Counted from the stretch's first letter, positions 48,492 to 58,869 are shown. The stretch is 64,000 nucleotides of DNA from Planktothrix serta PCC 8927 (GCF_900010725.2 NZ_LR734855.1:126789-190788); one strand, 5' to 3'. Translations and numbers: made by a program. Notes: generated by a model not told the origin, from the letters alone.

Positions 48492-50141
48492 TTAAAACGG
48501 TGCGGGAATTAATTGTAATGGCCCTAAACCCAAATCTTGGGGCGGAATAGAACGGACTTCTAACAATGCCATCATATCCTTAAATTGAGGTTGACCCCGT
48601 GAAGCCCCGGTTAATCCCATAGCAATAATTAAACCACACCAACCTTTAGTTTTTTTACAACGTTGTTCCCATTTTTTACGCGCTTCTTGATGAACCGGAT
48701 CATCTTCGATAAACTCTCCAAATAAATGTAAATCCCCATCTTCTGTTTTCAGAATTCCTAAATCATAATTCCGGCCCACTGTCGGGTCTTCACCGGGATT
48801 AAAACAAATTCCTTCTAATCCTCCAGCCGCTTGTAAACTGCGAATCAGCATTTCTGCTTTGGGTTTAGAAGTTTGAATCACAACCACAGGTAAACCATCC
48901 CCAACTTCTGGAATTTCCCCTTCTGCGGCTTGATGAAATTGGGTATTAGTTCGCAAATATTTGGCAGTTTCCCAAGGAACAACCCCCAAACTTAAGAAGG
49001 ATTTAGGCGGGACTAAATCATCGCGTAACCGAGGAACTTCCATTTCCAATTCTTCATCTTCTGATTCATCATCCGAGGTCATTGCGGCTAATTCATCAGC
49101 AATATCCGGTAAAGTTTCCACTTTTACCGAAACCTGTTTTTTCTCGCCATCGGGTAAATTAATCGGAATGCGATACCGACGATTGAGACTAGGAAATTGA
49201 TAGTGAACTAATTTTTGACGATTATCGCGTAAAAATCGATGCAGTGCTTCTAACGCGACTAAAACAACCGCAGCTTCCTCATCATAGAGAATTGAACGTA
49301 ATCCTTCTAAGGGATGAAGATTACCAAAATTGGGTTCAATTTCCGAGGGGGGTAAACTGGCAATATTAATGAAATCATCGTCATCTTCATCCTCATCTTG
49401 ATCAAAACCATCGCCTCGATCAAACGTTACAAACAGACAATCTTGAGTTAAAAAGGCTTCTTCTAAATTGTCATAGGATTTATTTTTCACAACTCGTTCC
49501 CGAAACCGTTTTAACGATTCTAAAGAACGATATAATAATACCCCATAATCCATCCCCAGTTTCCCCAAGGTAGAAATATATAAGGTATCAATCCCAAATA
49601 GATTTAATTCAATCGAAATAATTTGATGTTCCCCTAACCGTTCCCAAGGCGCATCTTGCCAAATTTGATAGGCTTTTTCCGTCACGACTTCCGCATATTG
49701 GGGAGGAAGTTGAGGGGGACGACTTTCAGCGACTTCTTGCAACCCTCGAAAAATTTCATCAATTAGAGGTAAATCCGGTACATATTCAATCACTATTTCT
49801 AAATCTTGGAGAACACCCCGCAGGAAAAATTGAATTTCCCGATCTTTAACCACGATTTTTTGAGGACGAGCGATCGGTGCTGGACTTTGGGGGTGTTCCA
49901 TTGCTCGCAGTAACGTCCGCACAATTGCTTCTGGCCCCATATCCGTTGGAACCATATCCATTGCTCGCACCATCCCCTGAGAACCGTCCACCCAAATAAT
50001 ACATTCGCCTGGCGTTTCGGAGTCTGTGTCAATACTGGGATTGGTATCCGTCGCCATGGGACGTCGATCCCCTTCCCACACACTGGGAATTTGGGGTAAA
50101 TTTTGGAGCCGACGAAGGGTTGAGTGATTGAGACGTGCCAT
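48492..50141 (-). CDS. Large conserved cyanobacterial protein (DUF6930-like)
   Basis: 549 residues from ATG 50141 (MARLNHSTLRRLQNLPQIPSV); an in-frame Met 30 bp further up is less likely. Segments: an IIWVDGSQGMVRAMDMVP strand-turn, a QIISIELNLFGIDTLYISTLGKLGMDYGVLLYRSL domain, and a C-terminal domain ending GLIIAMGLTGASRGQPQFKDM. Two acidic low-complexity stretches (DQDEDEDDDDF; SDDESEDEELEMEV) act as linkers. No enzyme motif was recognised. The family name is tentative. Confidence 0.72.
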   Translation of the reverse strand: MARLNHSTLRRLQNLPQIPSVWEGDRRPMATDTNPSIDTDSETPGECIIWVDGSQGMVRAMDMVPTDMGPEAIVRTLLRAMEHPQSPAPIARPQKIVVKDREIQFFLRGVLQDLEIVIEYVPDLPLIDEIFRGLQEVAESRPPQLPPQYAEVVTEKAYQIWQDAPWERLGEHQIISIELNLFGIDTLYISTLGKLGMDYGVLLYRSLESLKRFRERVVKNKSYDNLEEAFLTQDCLFVTFDRGDGFDQDEDEDDDDFINIASLPPSEIEPNFGNLHPLEGLRSILYDEEAAVVLVALEALHRFLRDNRQKLVHYQFPSLNRRYRIPINLPDGEKKQVSVKVETLPDIADELAAMTSDDESEDEELEMEVPRLRDDLVPPKSFLSLGVVPWETAKYLRTNTQFHQAAEGEIPEVGDGLPVVVIQTSKPKAEMLIRSLQAAGGLEGICFNPGEDPTVGRNYDLGILKTEDGDLHLFGEFIEDDPVHQEARKKWEQRCKKTKGWCGLIIAMGLTGASRGQPQFKDMMALLEVRSIPPQDLGLGPLQLIPAPF

Positions 50142-50425
50142 CAAATTAATCTTCTCGTTGGGTAGTTTCACCAGTTATGATGATGCCGCACAACCAATGG
50201 CTGAACCTGCCATATTGTAATGCAATGCTTTCTCCATCTTATAAGAAAAATCCCTGAAAACTCCTTCAGTTTAGGGCAGGAGAGCCAAAATCTTACACGA
50301 CCACCTTACCAAGGACTACCAACCCTCGTAAATTCTAATGTTCCTTCATCGTTAACAGACCACAAGCTCACTAAAATTTTAGCTCTGATTTATAATGGTT
50401 CTATCCAGAAATCAGAGGAGTCAAG

Positions 50426-53400
50426 ATGGTTAATATTTTAGAAGAAGGGGACAATGGTTTAGTTCGCGTGGATTATGGTGATTTGTTAACTAAAATTTTA
50501 CAAGTATTAGAAAATCAACAAGTTAAAAATCCCTTAAATCTCTCCCAAGATGGTAAACGATTACTAATTGATATTGACGAAATTGCGGCTCAAGTTTCCG
50601 AGTTAAATATTGCTAATCCATTGGGAGGATCGACGTTTAACGCCAAGTCCGCAACGGTAAATTTGAGTCCAGGTTCAAGAAATGCTTTTATTTCCCAAAT
50701 TCAACAGATTAGAGATATTTTAACACAAAAGATAGAATCTATTCTTGTTCTCGATCAAAAGCCTATTTCCCTAGAAAATTTTATTAATAATTTAGCAATC
50801 GAATTAAAAGAATTTCAAGGCGAATCCCAAGACGTGGGGTTTCAATATAAATTTGATAAAAAATATGATGATTTACACAAACAGCGATTAAGTTTGCAAA
50901 AAGAAACCGATCAAAGTAGCTCTGTATTAAAGTTTCACAAATTGACAATTACCGTAGAAAAAACAAATAACTTTAATCAACAGTTGAAAAATAGTCTAAA
51001 AAGTTTTATAGAATTGCGGTTTGATTCTGAAGAAGAAAAAGAAGATTTAGGTTATATCCTTGAAGATTTATGTAAAGATTTAGAAAAAAATAAATCAGAT
51101 CTGTATAAGCTAAAATGTTTGATGGATACTGAAACTATTGGTAAACTTCAACGGGAAGCTAAAATTCAATATTTAGAATATTTGAAAGAACATTTAGGAC
51201 AACATCGAGATCTAATTTATCTTGAAGACTTAATTCGGCGATTAAGGTTAATAGAAGATTATATTAATGATATTAATCAAGGGGATGGATATTACCAAGT
51301 TAACTATGCAGGAGTTAGTGTTAATTATAAAGAAATATTCTCTCGCTCTGAAGCCTTTGAGGAATTACCTATTATTCCCTTAATTGTTGGATATTTAGGA
51401 GAAACAACGGATGAAAATTCAGGAAAACGACAATTTATTTTTGGTTTAAAGTTAAAGTTTGCAGGTAAAGTTCAAACCCAAGGCGGAAAATCGGTTATTA
51501 ATTATTATCTTAACTTACTCGATTCTAATAGTCCAGAACATCAAGAAGGATTAGCAGATGCTTCTAAAAAAGAATACTTTGTTAGAAAAGTTTTAAAAAT
51601 TGCTTTCTTATATTATTTTATCTTTGCTAGTATTGATCCATCAACTCCAAATTACCATCCAGAAGATGATTTAGAATACAATCCGAGAACAATTTTTGAA
51701 GAAAAAGTTTTACCGATCTTACAAGCATCGGATGAAACCCAAAAACAAAGAATTTTCCGAGGAATAAAAACAGGTTTAGAAACTTATAAAATTGATCATA
51801 AAGTTGATAAACTTAAAAATATGCTGACTAATTTTTTGCGAGGAAAAACAGTTTTTCCTTCTAGGTCTTATCCGATTCATATTAGTGTTAAACAGGGTAT
51901 TTTAGAAACAGATTACACGGTGATTAATAGAAATAACTCTTTTTTCAAAACGGTATTAAAAGATAATCCTAAAGCCGCTTTAAAATATATCTCAGTAGGA
52001 GGAGCCAATGTAGATAATAATGCACTCTATTCTATTTCTGCTAATCTGCAAATTAGTGAAATTCACTATTTTTCAACCCAGGATGATCAAACCTTTAGCA
52101 TGGAGTATGATTTAAGAAATGTTTATACAATTCCTGTGGTTTTAACGCCTCAACATGACCGTTGTAGAGAGATTTTTAAAAATAGCTTGAAGGGACAAAA
52201 TCTTTTAGTTTTTAATTACAATTATCGACGATTAAGAGAAAATATTTTAAATAATTTGCAATCCTCAAAAGCTTTTGCTTATCAGTTTACATTTGCTTTA
52301 TTAGCATATATCCTTTTAAAAACTTTACTGGATAGATCAAAACGCAGGTTGTTTATCCCCATTTTAAGACTTCATTTAAGTGATCAACAGGAAACTGCGC
52401 CAGAAGAAAAATTTATGCGCTCTATGTTTTCGGTATTATCCCATTTACTTAACGAAAACCATCGCTCTAACTCCCAAGGATTTTGTGTTAAAAAGGTTAA
52501 CCCATTTAAACTCAAAAACGGTCTGAGTTCTTTATATTCTATTTTACCTAAAATCTTTGAGTTTAGTCAACCCGTTACCGAGCCCCAACTGGATAAATTA
52601 GCGATTATTGTTGTATCGAGTCGAGAATGCGATCGCAGTCGCTCCTCTTCTTCTGATTATAAAATTGCTAACCTCATGGGAGAAATGATCGGAATTCAGC
52701 GTCAAAAAGATGGCAAAGTTCGACTGTATATGATTGGAACTTTTTCCGATAATTATAATAGTCAAGAAATTCATAGTCATCCTGATGTTTTAATTGATCA
52801 AGTTAATCAGCTTTATGAACAAGGATACAGACACTTCTTATATATTGCTAAATCTCCCTATTCTAATACATTGAATATGACCAAAAAACAAGAAGATGAA
52901 GAACTATTTTTTATGTCAAAATCGGTAATTCGTGCTTTAAAAGGAGAACGGGAAGACTTAAAAATATATCCGATCTTTTTTGATAAATATTATGCAGTTA
53001 AGTTAGACAAAATTCCAGCCAGTTCCTTGTATATACAAGATATTTCTGAGTTAGAAACTTTGGTCAAAGACCCCAGTAAACAAGCGGTAGTATTTTTTAA
53101 TTTGTTTAATGGGATTAAAGTCGGAAATGACAAATACTATAACGGTGTGATTTCCTATGCAACTTTGCTGAATATTTATGAAGGAATTTTAGATGATAAA
53201 GACATTCGGATGGCGTTGATGTATGATAATTCTTTAAAAAACGAATTGCTTCAGTTTTTAACTCTTTTCCATTTTTCTCGCTATGAAGCAGATAGTAATC
53301 AAGCCAAAAATATTAACTTAAAACTTGATCCTTATACCAAACTGATTGGAGACAATAGCGTCGGTGCTTTATCGAGATTGAATCATATTAACAGTTATAC

Positions 53401-53467
53401 TGTTTTTAACTCCTTAGCATTTTTGACAGAAGTTAGAAAAATATTAAATGTACCCCAAGAGGATTAA
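50426..53467 (+). CDS. Large unrecognised protein, partner of a helicase-like ATPase
   Basis: 1013 residues, no family recognised. Residues 1-300 are helical and charged, with likely coiled-coil (about 180-280). Residues 300-580 look mixed alpha/beta. From about 720 there is a Rossmann-like alternation: strand KLAIIVVSSREC, helix KIANLMGEMIGI, strand KVRLYMIGTFS, helix, strand RHFLYIAKSPYS, helix, strand LKIYPIFFD. This could be a MID/PIWI-like or other nucleotide-binding fold, but no catalytic acidic set is evident. The next gene starts 5 bp after its stop, so the two are one unit. Codon use is AT-rich like the flanks. Confidence 0.75.
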   Translation: MVNILEEGDNGLVRVDYGDLLTKILQVLENQQVKNPLNLSQDGKRLLIDIDEIAAQVSELNIANPLGGSTFNAKSATVNLSPGSRNAFISQIQQIRDILTQKIESILVLDQKPISLENFINNLAIELKEFQGESQDVGFQYKFDKKYDDLHKQRLSLQKETDQSSSVLKFHKLTITVEKTNNFNQQLKNSLKSFIELRFDSEEEKEDLGYILEDLCKDLEKNKSDLYKLKCLMDTETIGKLQREAKIQYLEYLKEHLGQHRDLIYLEDLIRRLRLIEDYINDINQGDGYYQVNYAGVSVNYKEIFSRSEAFEELPIIPLIVGYLGETTDENSGKRQFIFGLKLKFAGKVQTQGGKSVINYYLNLLDSNSPEHQEGLADASKKEYFVRKVLKIAFLYYFIFASIDPSTPNYHPEDDLEYNPRTIFEEKVLPILQASDETQKQRIFRGIKTGLETYKIDHKVDKLKNMLTNFLRGKTVFPSRSYPIHISVKQGILETDYTVINRNNSFFKTVLKDNPKAALKYISVGGANVDNNALYSISANLQISEIHYFSTQDDQTFSMEYDLRNVYTIPVVLTPQHDRCREIFKNSLKGQNLLVFNYNYRRLRENILNNLQSSKAFAYQFTFALLAYILLKTLLDRSKRRLFIPILRLHLSDQQETAPEEKFMRSMFSVLSHLLNENHRSNSQGFCVKKVNPFKLKNGLSSLYSILPKIFEFSQPVTEPQLDKLAIIVVSSRECDRSRSSSSDYKIANLMGEMIGIQRQKDGKVRLYMIGTFSDNYNSQEIHSHPDVLIDQVNQLYEQGYRHFLYIAKSPYSNTLNMTKKQEDEELFFMSKSVIRALKGEREDLKIYPIFFDKYYAVKLDKIPASSLYIQDISELETLVKDPSKQAVVFFNLFNGIKVGNDKYYNGVISYATLLNIYEGILDDKDIRMALMYDNSLKNELLQFLTLFHFSRYEADSNQAKNINLKLDPYTKLIGDNSVGALSRLNHINSYTVFNSLAFLTEVRKILNVPQED

Positions 53468-53472
53468 TAAAA

Positions 53473-56400
53473 ATGACTAAATCTAAACTCGGACAAGAAT
53501 TAGGTCGCTTATTTGAAGTGGGTTTTAATATTGGAATGCTGACCTATATTGAACAAAAACAACTCTCTCATAAATTCGGATCTTTATATCGTCAGGACTT
53601 GCAAAATATTAGTTTTTCCCAAATCGTGAAAGCACTGGTTAAGCAAGAACAGATTATCGATGAAAAAGATAAAAAAAATGCGGAAAAATGGAGTCTATTT
53701 TTCTTGAAAAAAGCATTTTTAGCAGGATTGAAATTTCTCGATGAATATATCCAAGCTATGGGATTGAGTCAAAATAAACTAAAACATTTAGAGATTTTAT
53801 ATTATCAATGTTGCTTTGATGGAAATAATAGTTTAGGAACTTATAATAAAAATATTGATCCCCAAGCTATTCATGAAACCCTTTCTCAATTGATTTCACT
53901 TGAAGTTAATCAGGTCAAAGAATATTCACAAAAAGGGAATTTTTTACAAGCTGATACTTTAATTTTGATTCAGTGTCGTGGAGAATATAGAATCCTATGT
54001 ATTGATTATTCTATTTTTTCAATTAAAGCGATTCAGAACTTAGGCGATCTGGAGGAGATCGAAGTTTTAAGGAAATTATTATTAAGCGAAATTAGCTATT
54101 TAAAATCAAAAAGTGTTTTTTCTAATTTAGGGTTAGATACAAAAATATCGGAACTGAATATATCGAAAGAACTAAAAACTTATTTTATCGGGTTTAAACG
54201 CGAAGATAAAGAAACTGCAAAGTTAATTCAAGCGGGGAGTTATGTTGATAGTTTTTATAAATTTTTGCGATCGCATAATTTACTAAACCCAGCTAATTCA
54301 GTTATATTTAATATTGTCGGATATAGCGATCGCGGAATTAGTTCTATGTCCATCAATCAGGAGAATTTAGAAATACTAGAAACTTGTGCTGAGATTTATA
54401 AATATAAAGCGACTGACCAACAAATTCAAGATGGACGTCGAGATGTACTGAGAAAAATTAACCGAAATGCTTACAGAAGTTTTAATCAAGGTAAACAGTT
54501 TATCGATCAACTCTTAGCAGTGAATCAATACGGGATCACGCCGATTATTCATTCAGAAAAAATTGAGGGTTTTTGCAACTCTATTGATATAATTCCCCAA
54601 GATTTAGCAACAAAATTGCAAGTCACCCCAAATATTGACCTCAGAAAAGCTCATGCTGAACTGATTACTCAAGCGTTGAACTCCGATGTAACTTATATTT
54701 TTTTAACAGGAAATCCAGGTATCGGTAAAACAACAGCTATCACTAACTTTCTTAAAACTCAACAGTGTTTAAATGAAGGATTTTTATTTTTCTATGTAAG
54801 TCCTAGAAAACAAGTTAATTTAGATATTATAGAGAAGTTTAAAAACCCAGAAAATCAACAATTAGAAGATGATCGAATCTTTGCGATTACGACTTCCTCT
54901 GTTTTAATTGCGAATAACAAAGGAAAATATACGGTTAACTATCTTAATAATCAATGTTCTAAAAAAAGATTTACTCAGCAAGGAGTAGATTTTATTCCCC
55001 AAGATTATGAATTATTATCCACTAAACCTTCAAAAAATTTAGATCGAATTACCGAGGATGAAATTCAAGCTAAAAATTCCTCAAGTCGAGGCGTTTTAAA
55101 TAGTATTTGTCAAGGGATATATACCCTAATCAATCGTCAAACCTCGAATAATATTGTCGCTACTGTTTCGATTCAATCTTTAAAGAAAACCCAAAATAGT
55201 CAAGATACCCTAGAGCATTTTGAAAAAATATTTAAAGATGCTTATAACTCTAGGGAGGGAATTCCCATTCCTGAAAAAATGCGAGCTATTTCCGGTCGAA
55301 TTAAGCATTTATTGATTATGATTGATGAAATTACAGGAGATGATGGAGGTACAGAATTTCTGAATCGAATTAGTGAGATTTTAAAACAATATGGTTTGAC
55401 TAATTCTACATTTGGATTTAATACTAAAATTATTGTTGCTGATGCTTCAATTGTTGATCCAGATGTGATTAAACAACATTTAGGAGAAACCACCAGTGAA
55501 CCGAACAAAATCTTTTTTAGAAAGGCAAAATCTGAGGATATTTCCCTATCAATACAACCGTTTTCCTTTAATAGTAATCAATTCAATGCTACCGTCATCA
55601 ATGCTAATTCCTATCCCGCTAAAAATTTAGAAATTACTTATAAAGTTTTTATTCAATCTAATCGGTATAACGAAGAAAGCTCTCTGATTAAAAATTATGA
55701 TTTAGAAAAAGAAGTTCAAGAGGAAATGATCACCGATATCAATAACTTTTTAGATAATCAAAATTCTGAACAAATTATTATTTATATTCAAGATAAACAG
55801 AGACTAGCAAATTTGATTGAAAAGATTCGTAAACACCAAAACCAATTTGAACAATATCAAGACTACCTAGAAATTCATGCTAATCTTTCTGAAGACGAAA
55901 AAATAAAAATTTCAGAGTATAAAAATCAAGTTAAAGTTATCTTTATGACCGCTTCAGCGAGTCGAGGGTTATCCTTTCCTAAAGTCAAACAGATTCTGGT
56001 TGATATTCCTCGTTTTGAAATCGAAAAAAACCTCATGGAAGTCATTCAAGTCATTTATCGAGGTCGGGGAAGCTACAATCAAGATGGACTAGAAAAAACC
56101 TTAGATGATCAAGATAAACACCTAGTTTTTTATCTCTGTGAACAAGTAATCATTTATCCTAAACAACATCCAGAATTATCATCTGATTCTAAGGATGATC
56201 AACAATTATCTCGACAGGAAAGCGTTTTAAATATTTTAAATATTTTGCTAATTTTGAAAACTTCTATCATGACTCGAATTTTTGGGTCAGGACGCATTGG
56301 TTCTGAATATTTTATGATGATTCCCATTGGCGGAAAATCTGTATTTACGGCGGGTCAAACCTTTAGCAGTAAGATGAGTAACCTGATCAAACAACTGAAA

Positions 56401-57177
56401 AAAGAACATACAAGACGACCTTATGACCCTCTGTTAAAATCAGTATATTCTAGCCTAGAAGCGTTGCTGAGTTCCGTCGAAATTAATTTAGGAATGGGGA
56501 ATACTTCTCCAGAAGATCAAGGATTATCTTACCTAGAATTACAAACTTCATTTACTTCTAAATTCTCAGAATTACTGAATAATAATTTAGAGGGTTTACT
56601 GAATTTTCCCCCAATTCAATCGAGTTATATCAATGGGAGTTTGTTAATTGTTCCTCTAACGGGAAGATTCATAGAAGAAAGATATAAAATGCGACTAGAA
56701 CAGGAAATTTTAAGCTTTAATAATAGGGAATTATTGCATCAAATGTCTAGGATTGCAAATAGTTCAACCTATCCAGAAAATATTTGTTATGCTCTCAAAG
56801 AAGCCATAGAATTAGTTAATTTACTCCTGGAACAACCCTATAAAACCCAAAAATTTGAACAAAATAGTCAATATCTCGATCAATATTATGTAATTCCCTT
56901 ATTCACTTTAATTACAGGGGAAGCACTGCGTCAATATTTTACCAGTCAGGAGCCCGAACCCGAAGATCTAAGATTTAGAGATATTCTAGCCGCTTATATC
57001 CGTTGTCTCTATCCGGTCTGTAATATTTTACCCATTGGTCACCAATATAAAGATTTTCCTTGGATACTCTTTAGAAGTTATAGTCTCAACGAAATTAGAG
57101 GTAAACTTTTTACGGATAAATACTTTTTAATGTCCCATGAACTCAACGTTTTAAATTTAATTCTTTCCCATGATTAA
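53473..57177 (+). CDS. Large helicase-like ATPase of the two-gene cassette
   Basis: 1234 residues. About 1-390 is unrecognised; a stretch near 158-180 (ADTLILIQCRGEYRILCIDYS) has the strand-acid-strand look of a nuclease core but lacks a clear lysine. The SF2-type motor follows: Walker A GNPGIGKTT (413-421), Walker B LLIMIDEI (613-620), VADAS (655-659) in the motif III position, MTASASRGLSFP (825-836, motif V-like), and QVIYRGRG (859-866, motif VI). The C-terminal 350 residues are unrecognised. It is coupled to the 1013-residue gene (5-bp gap). A role in defence or mobile DNA is plausible from size and context, not shown. Confidence 0.78.
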   Translation: MTKSKLGQELGRLFEVGFNIGMLTYIEQKQLSHKFGSLYRQDLQNISFSQIVKALVKQEQIIDEKDKKNAEKWSLFFLKKAFLAGLKFLDEYIQAMGLSQNKLKHLEILYYQCCFDGNNSLGTYNKNIDPQAIHETLSQLISLEVNQVKEYSQKGNFLQADTLILIQCRGEYRILCIDYSIFSIKAIQNLGDLEEIEVLRKLLLSEISYLKSKSVFSNLGLDTKISELNISKELKTYFIGFKREDKETAKLIQAGSYVDSFYKFLRSHNLLNPANSVIFNIVGYSDRGISSMSINQENLEILETCAEIYKYKATDQQIQDGRRDVLRKINRNAYRSFNQGKQFIDQLLAVNQYGITPIIHSEKIEGFCNSIDIIPQDLATKLQVTPNIDLRKAHAELITQALNSDVTYIFLTGNPGIGKTTAITNFLKTQQCLNEGFLFFYVSPRKQVNLDIIEKFKNPENQQLEDDRIFAITTSSVLIANNKGKYTVNYLNNQCSKKRFTQQGVDFIPQDYELLSTKPSKNLDRITEDEIQAKNSSSRGVLNSICQGIYTLINRQTSNNIVATVSIQSLKKTQNSQDTLEHFEKIFKDAYNSREGIPIPEKMRAISGRIKHLLIMIDEITGDDGGTEFLNRISEILKQYGLTNSTFGFNTKIIVADASIVDPDVIKQHLGETTSEPNKIFFRKAKSEDISLSIQPFSFNSNQFNATVINANSYPAKNLEITYKVFIQSNRYNEESSLIKNYDLEKEVQEEMITDINNFLDNQNSEQIIIYIQDKQRLANLIEKIRKHQNQFEQYQDYLEIHANLSEDEKIKISEYKNQVKVIFMTASASRGLSFPKVKQILVDIPRFEIEKNLMEVIQVIYRGRGSYNQDGLEKTLDDQDKHLVFYLCEQVIIYPKQHPELSSDSKDDQQLSRQESVLNILNILLILKTSIMTRIFGSGRIGSEYFMMIPIGGKSVFTAGQTFSSKMSNLIKQLKKEHTRRPYDPLLKSVYSSLEALLSSVEINLGMGNTSPEDQGLSYLELQTSFTSKFSELLNNNLEGLLNFPPIQSSYINGSLLIVPLTGRFIEERYKMRLEQEILSFNNRELLHQMSRIANSSTYPENICYALKEAIELVNLLLEQPYKTQKFEQNSQYLDQYYVIPLFTLITGEALRQYFTSQEPEPEDLRFRDILAAYIRCLYPVCNILPIGHQYKDFPWILFRSYSLNEIRGKLFTDKYFLMSHELNVLNLILSHD

Positions 57178-57195
57178 ATTCAGTCGGTGAGGGTC

Positions 57196-57345
57196 AGAAA
57201 CCGGGTTTCTTAACTGATCTTTTTGTTAGTAGTAAAGGTTAAGACAGAAACCCGGTTTCGAGGAGGTGTGGGTGAGGGTCAGAAACCGGGTTTCTTAACT
57301 GATCTTTTTGTTAGTAGTAAAGGTTATTGCAGAAACCCGGTTTCT
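57196..57345. repeat. Two tandem 65-bp palindromic elements
   Basis: Copies at 57196-57260 and 57281-57345, 85 bp apart start to start, share arms AGAAACCGGGTTTCT / AGAAACCCGGTTTC and the spacer TAACTGATCTTTTTGTTAGT nearly unchanged. They follow the helicase-like gene directly, including the GTGAGGGTC lead-in. Confidence 0.92.
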
Positions 57346-57407
57346 AGGTGTTGATTTCAAGCTGCGATCGCTTACAATAATATAGATTGACTAACCTCTA
57401 AAATTCT

Positions 57408-58739
57408 ATGTCATGGACACCGGGCTATCAGTTGCGTCAACGTCCCTATGTTATTGAAAGAATTCTGGGACAAGGGGGTTTTGGAATAACCTACAAAGCC
57501 AAACATTTACAATTAGATCATCAAGTTGTTCTGAAAACTCCCAATGCAGGTCTACAAAATGACCCCGAATATCCTAAATACGTTCAACGCTTTATTCAAG
57601 AAGGTAAAACCTTAGCTAAACTTTGCCAAAATTCCCATCCCCATATTGTCCGAGTTAGTGATTTATTTGAAGAAAATGGGCTTCACTGCTTAGTCATGGA
57701 TTTAATTGTGGGGCAGAGTTTATGGGAATTTGTGCAAACAAAAGGTAGGTTATCGGAAGCAGACGCGGTTAATATTATTCGTCAAATTGCTGATGCTTTG
57801 GTTATGATTCATAATGCTGGAATTATTCACCGAGACGCTCATCCGGGGAATATTATGTTAAGAAATAATACCTCAGCGGTGTTAATTGATTTTGGACTGG
57901 CTGCGGAAATCAAGCGCAAACTACTAACTTCTAAACATCCCGCTAATTTAAACTTTGCCCCCTATGAACAATTCCTAGAAGGCAGTGGGGAACCGACGGT
58001 TGATGTTTATTGTTTAGCGGCTTCTTTATATTATGCCATTACGGGACAATTACCAACCAAGGCTTTAACTCGCAAGTTGAAAAATCAAGCCTTAATCCCG
58101 CCTAATAAAATTGTTAAAATTAGTGATAAAATTAATGATGCTATTTTGAAAGGCTTGGGGTTAGAACCGGAAAAACGTCCTCAAACGATGGCGGAGTTTT
58201 TGAGATTATTAGATATTCAATCCCAACCTCTTCAGATTCCCCAACCCAATATAGAATTAAAGTCAGCTAAAGGCGTTAATTATCGTCAATTAGAACAATT
58301 TTTGAAAGCCGGAAAGTGGAAAGAAGCTGACGAAGAAACGACTAATAAAATGTTAGAAGTCGCCGGGAGAACAAAGGAAGGATGGTTAAGGGAAGAAGAT
58401 ATTGATAATTTTCCCTGTGAGGATTTACGCACGATTGACCAACTTTGGGTAAAATATAGCAATGGACGCTTTGGCTTTTCGGTACAGAAGCGCATCTATC
58501 AAAGTCTGGGAGGAACCCGGAGTTATGATAGTAAAGTCTGGTACAAGTTTGGTGATCAGGTGGGTTGGCGTGTAGGAGGTAGCTGGTTGTATTACACAGA
58601 TCTAAAATTCAATCAGACAGCACCAGTGGGCCACCTCCCTGTGATGGGTGTTTTTGAGGAGGGAGGGGGGTTTTTTGTGTTTGGGGGGAGTGGTGACATA
58701 TCTTCTCTCGCGTCGAGACTTGTAGACTGTAACATATAA
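57408..58739 (+). CDS. Ser/Thr protein kinase with C-terminal GUN4 domain
   Basis: 443 residues. The kinase domain (about 12-270) has GQGGFGITYKA, Lys43, HRDAHPGN (141-148, catalytic Asp143) and DFG (161-163). A proline-rich linker leads to a GUN4 domain (about 288-430: GVNYRQLEQFLKAGKWKEADEETT, GWLREEDIDNFPCEDLRTID, GRFGFSVQKRIY). GUN4 binds porphyrins and stimulates Mg-chelatase; in cyanobacterial kinases it may sense tetrapyrroles. Cytoplasmic, no membrane helix. The last 20 residues (SGDISSLASRLVDCNI) look like a typical non-conserved tail. Upstream lie two palindromic elements. Confidence 0.93.
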   Translation: MSWTPGYQLRQRPYVIERILGQGGFGITYKAKHLQLDHQVVLKTPNAGLQNDPEYPKYVQRFIQEGKTLAKLCQNSHPHIVRVSDLFEENGLHCLVMDLIVGQSLWEFVQTKGRLSEADAVNIIRQIADALVMIHNAGIIHRDAHPGNIMLRNNTSAVLIDFGLAAEIKRKLLTSKHPANLNFAPYEQFLEGSGEPTVDVYCLAASLYYAITGQLPTKALTRKLKNQALIPPNKIVKISDKINDAILKGLGLEPEKRPQTMAEFLRLLDIQSQPLQIPQPNIELKSAKGVNYRQLEQFLKAGKWKEADEETTNKMLEVAGRTKEGWLREEDIDNFPCEDLRTIDQLWVKYSNGRFGFSVQKRIYQSLGGTRSYDSKVWYKFGDQVGWRVGGSWLYYTDLKFNQTAPVGHLPVMGVFEEGGGFFVFGGSGDISSLASRLVDCNI

Positions 58740-58779
58740 GGCTTACAGATTTTCGTAACGATTTATGGCATCAATTGAA

Positions 58780-58838
58780 TGTAGGGGCGGGTTCGCCGGG
58801 ATTTTTGTTAATAATAATTAACCTAAATCAACCCGCCC
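58780..58838. repeat. GGGGCGGGTT element, copy C
   Basis: TGTAGGGGCGGGTT...AACCCGCCC, 59 bp, with the middle TTAATAATAATTAACCTAAA. It matches the size and ends of copies A and B at 42539 and 42716. Confidence 0.7.
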
Positions 58839-58869
58839 AACCCCATAATATGAATCAACGGTGAGGATC

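Noticed and set aside
50426..53467. Assignment of the 1013-residue protein as a PIWI/Argonaute
   Set aside because: The Rossmann-like alternation is suggestive, but no MID or catalytic DEDX residues could be identified, so the name was not used.
57196..57345. CRISPR-like array
   Set aside because: Repeats are palindromic 65-bp units with conserved, not unique, spacers, only two in a row, and no cas genes are present.
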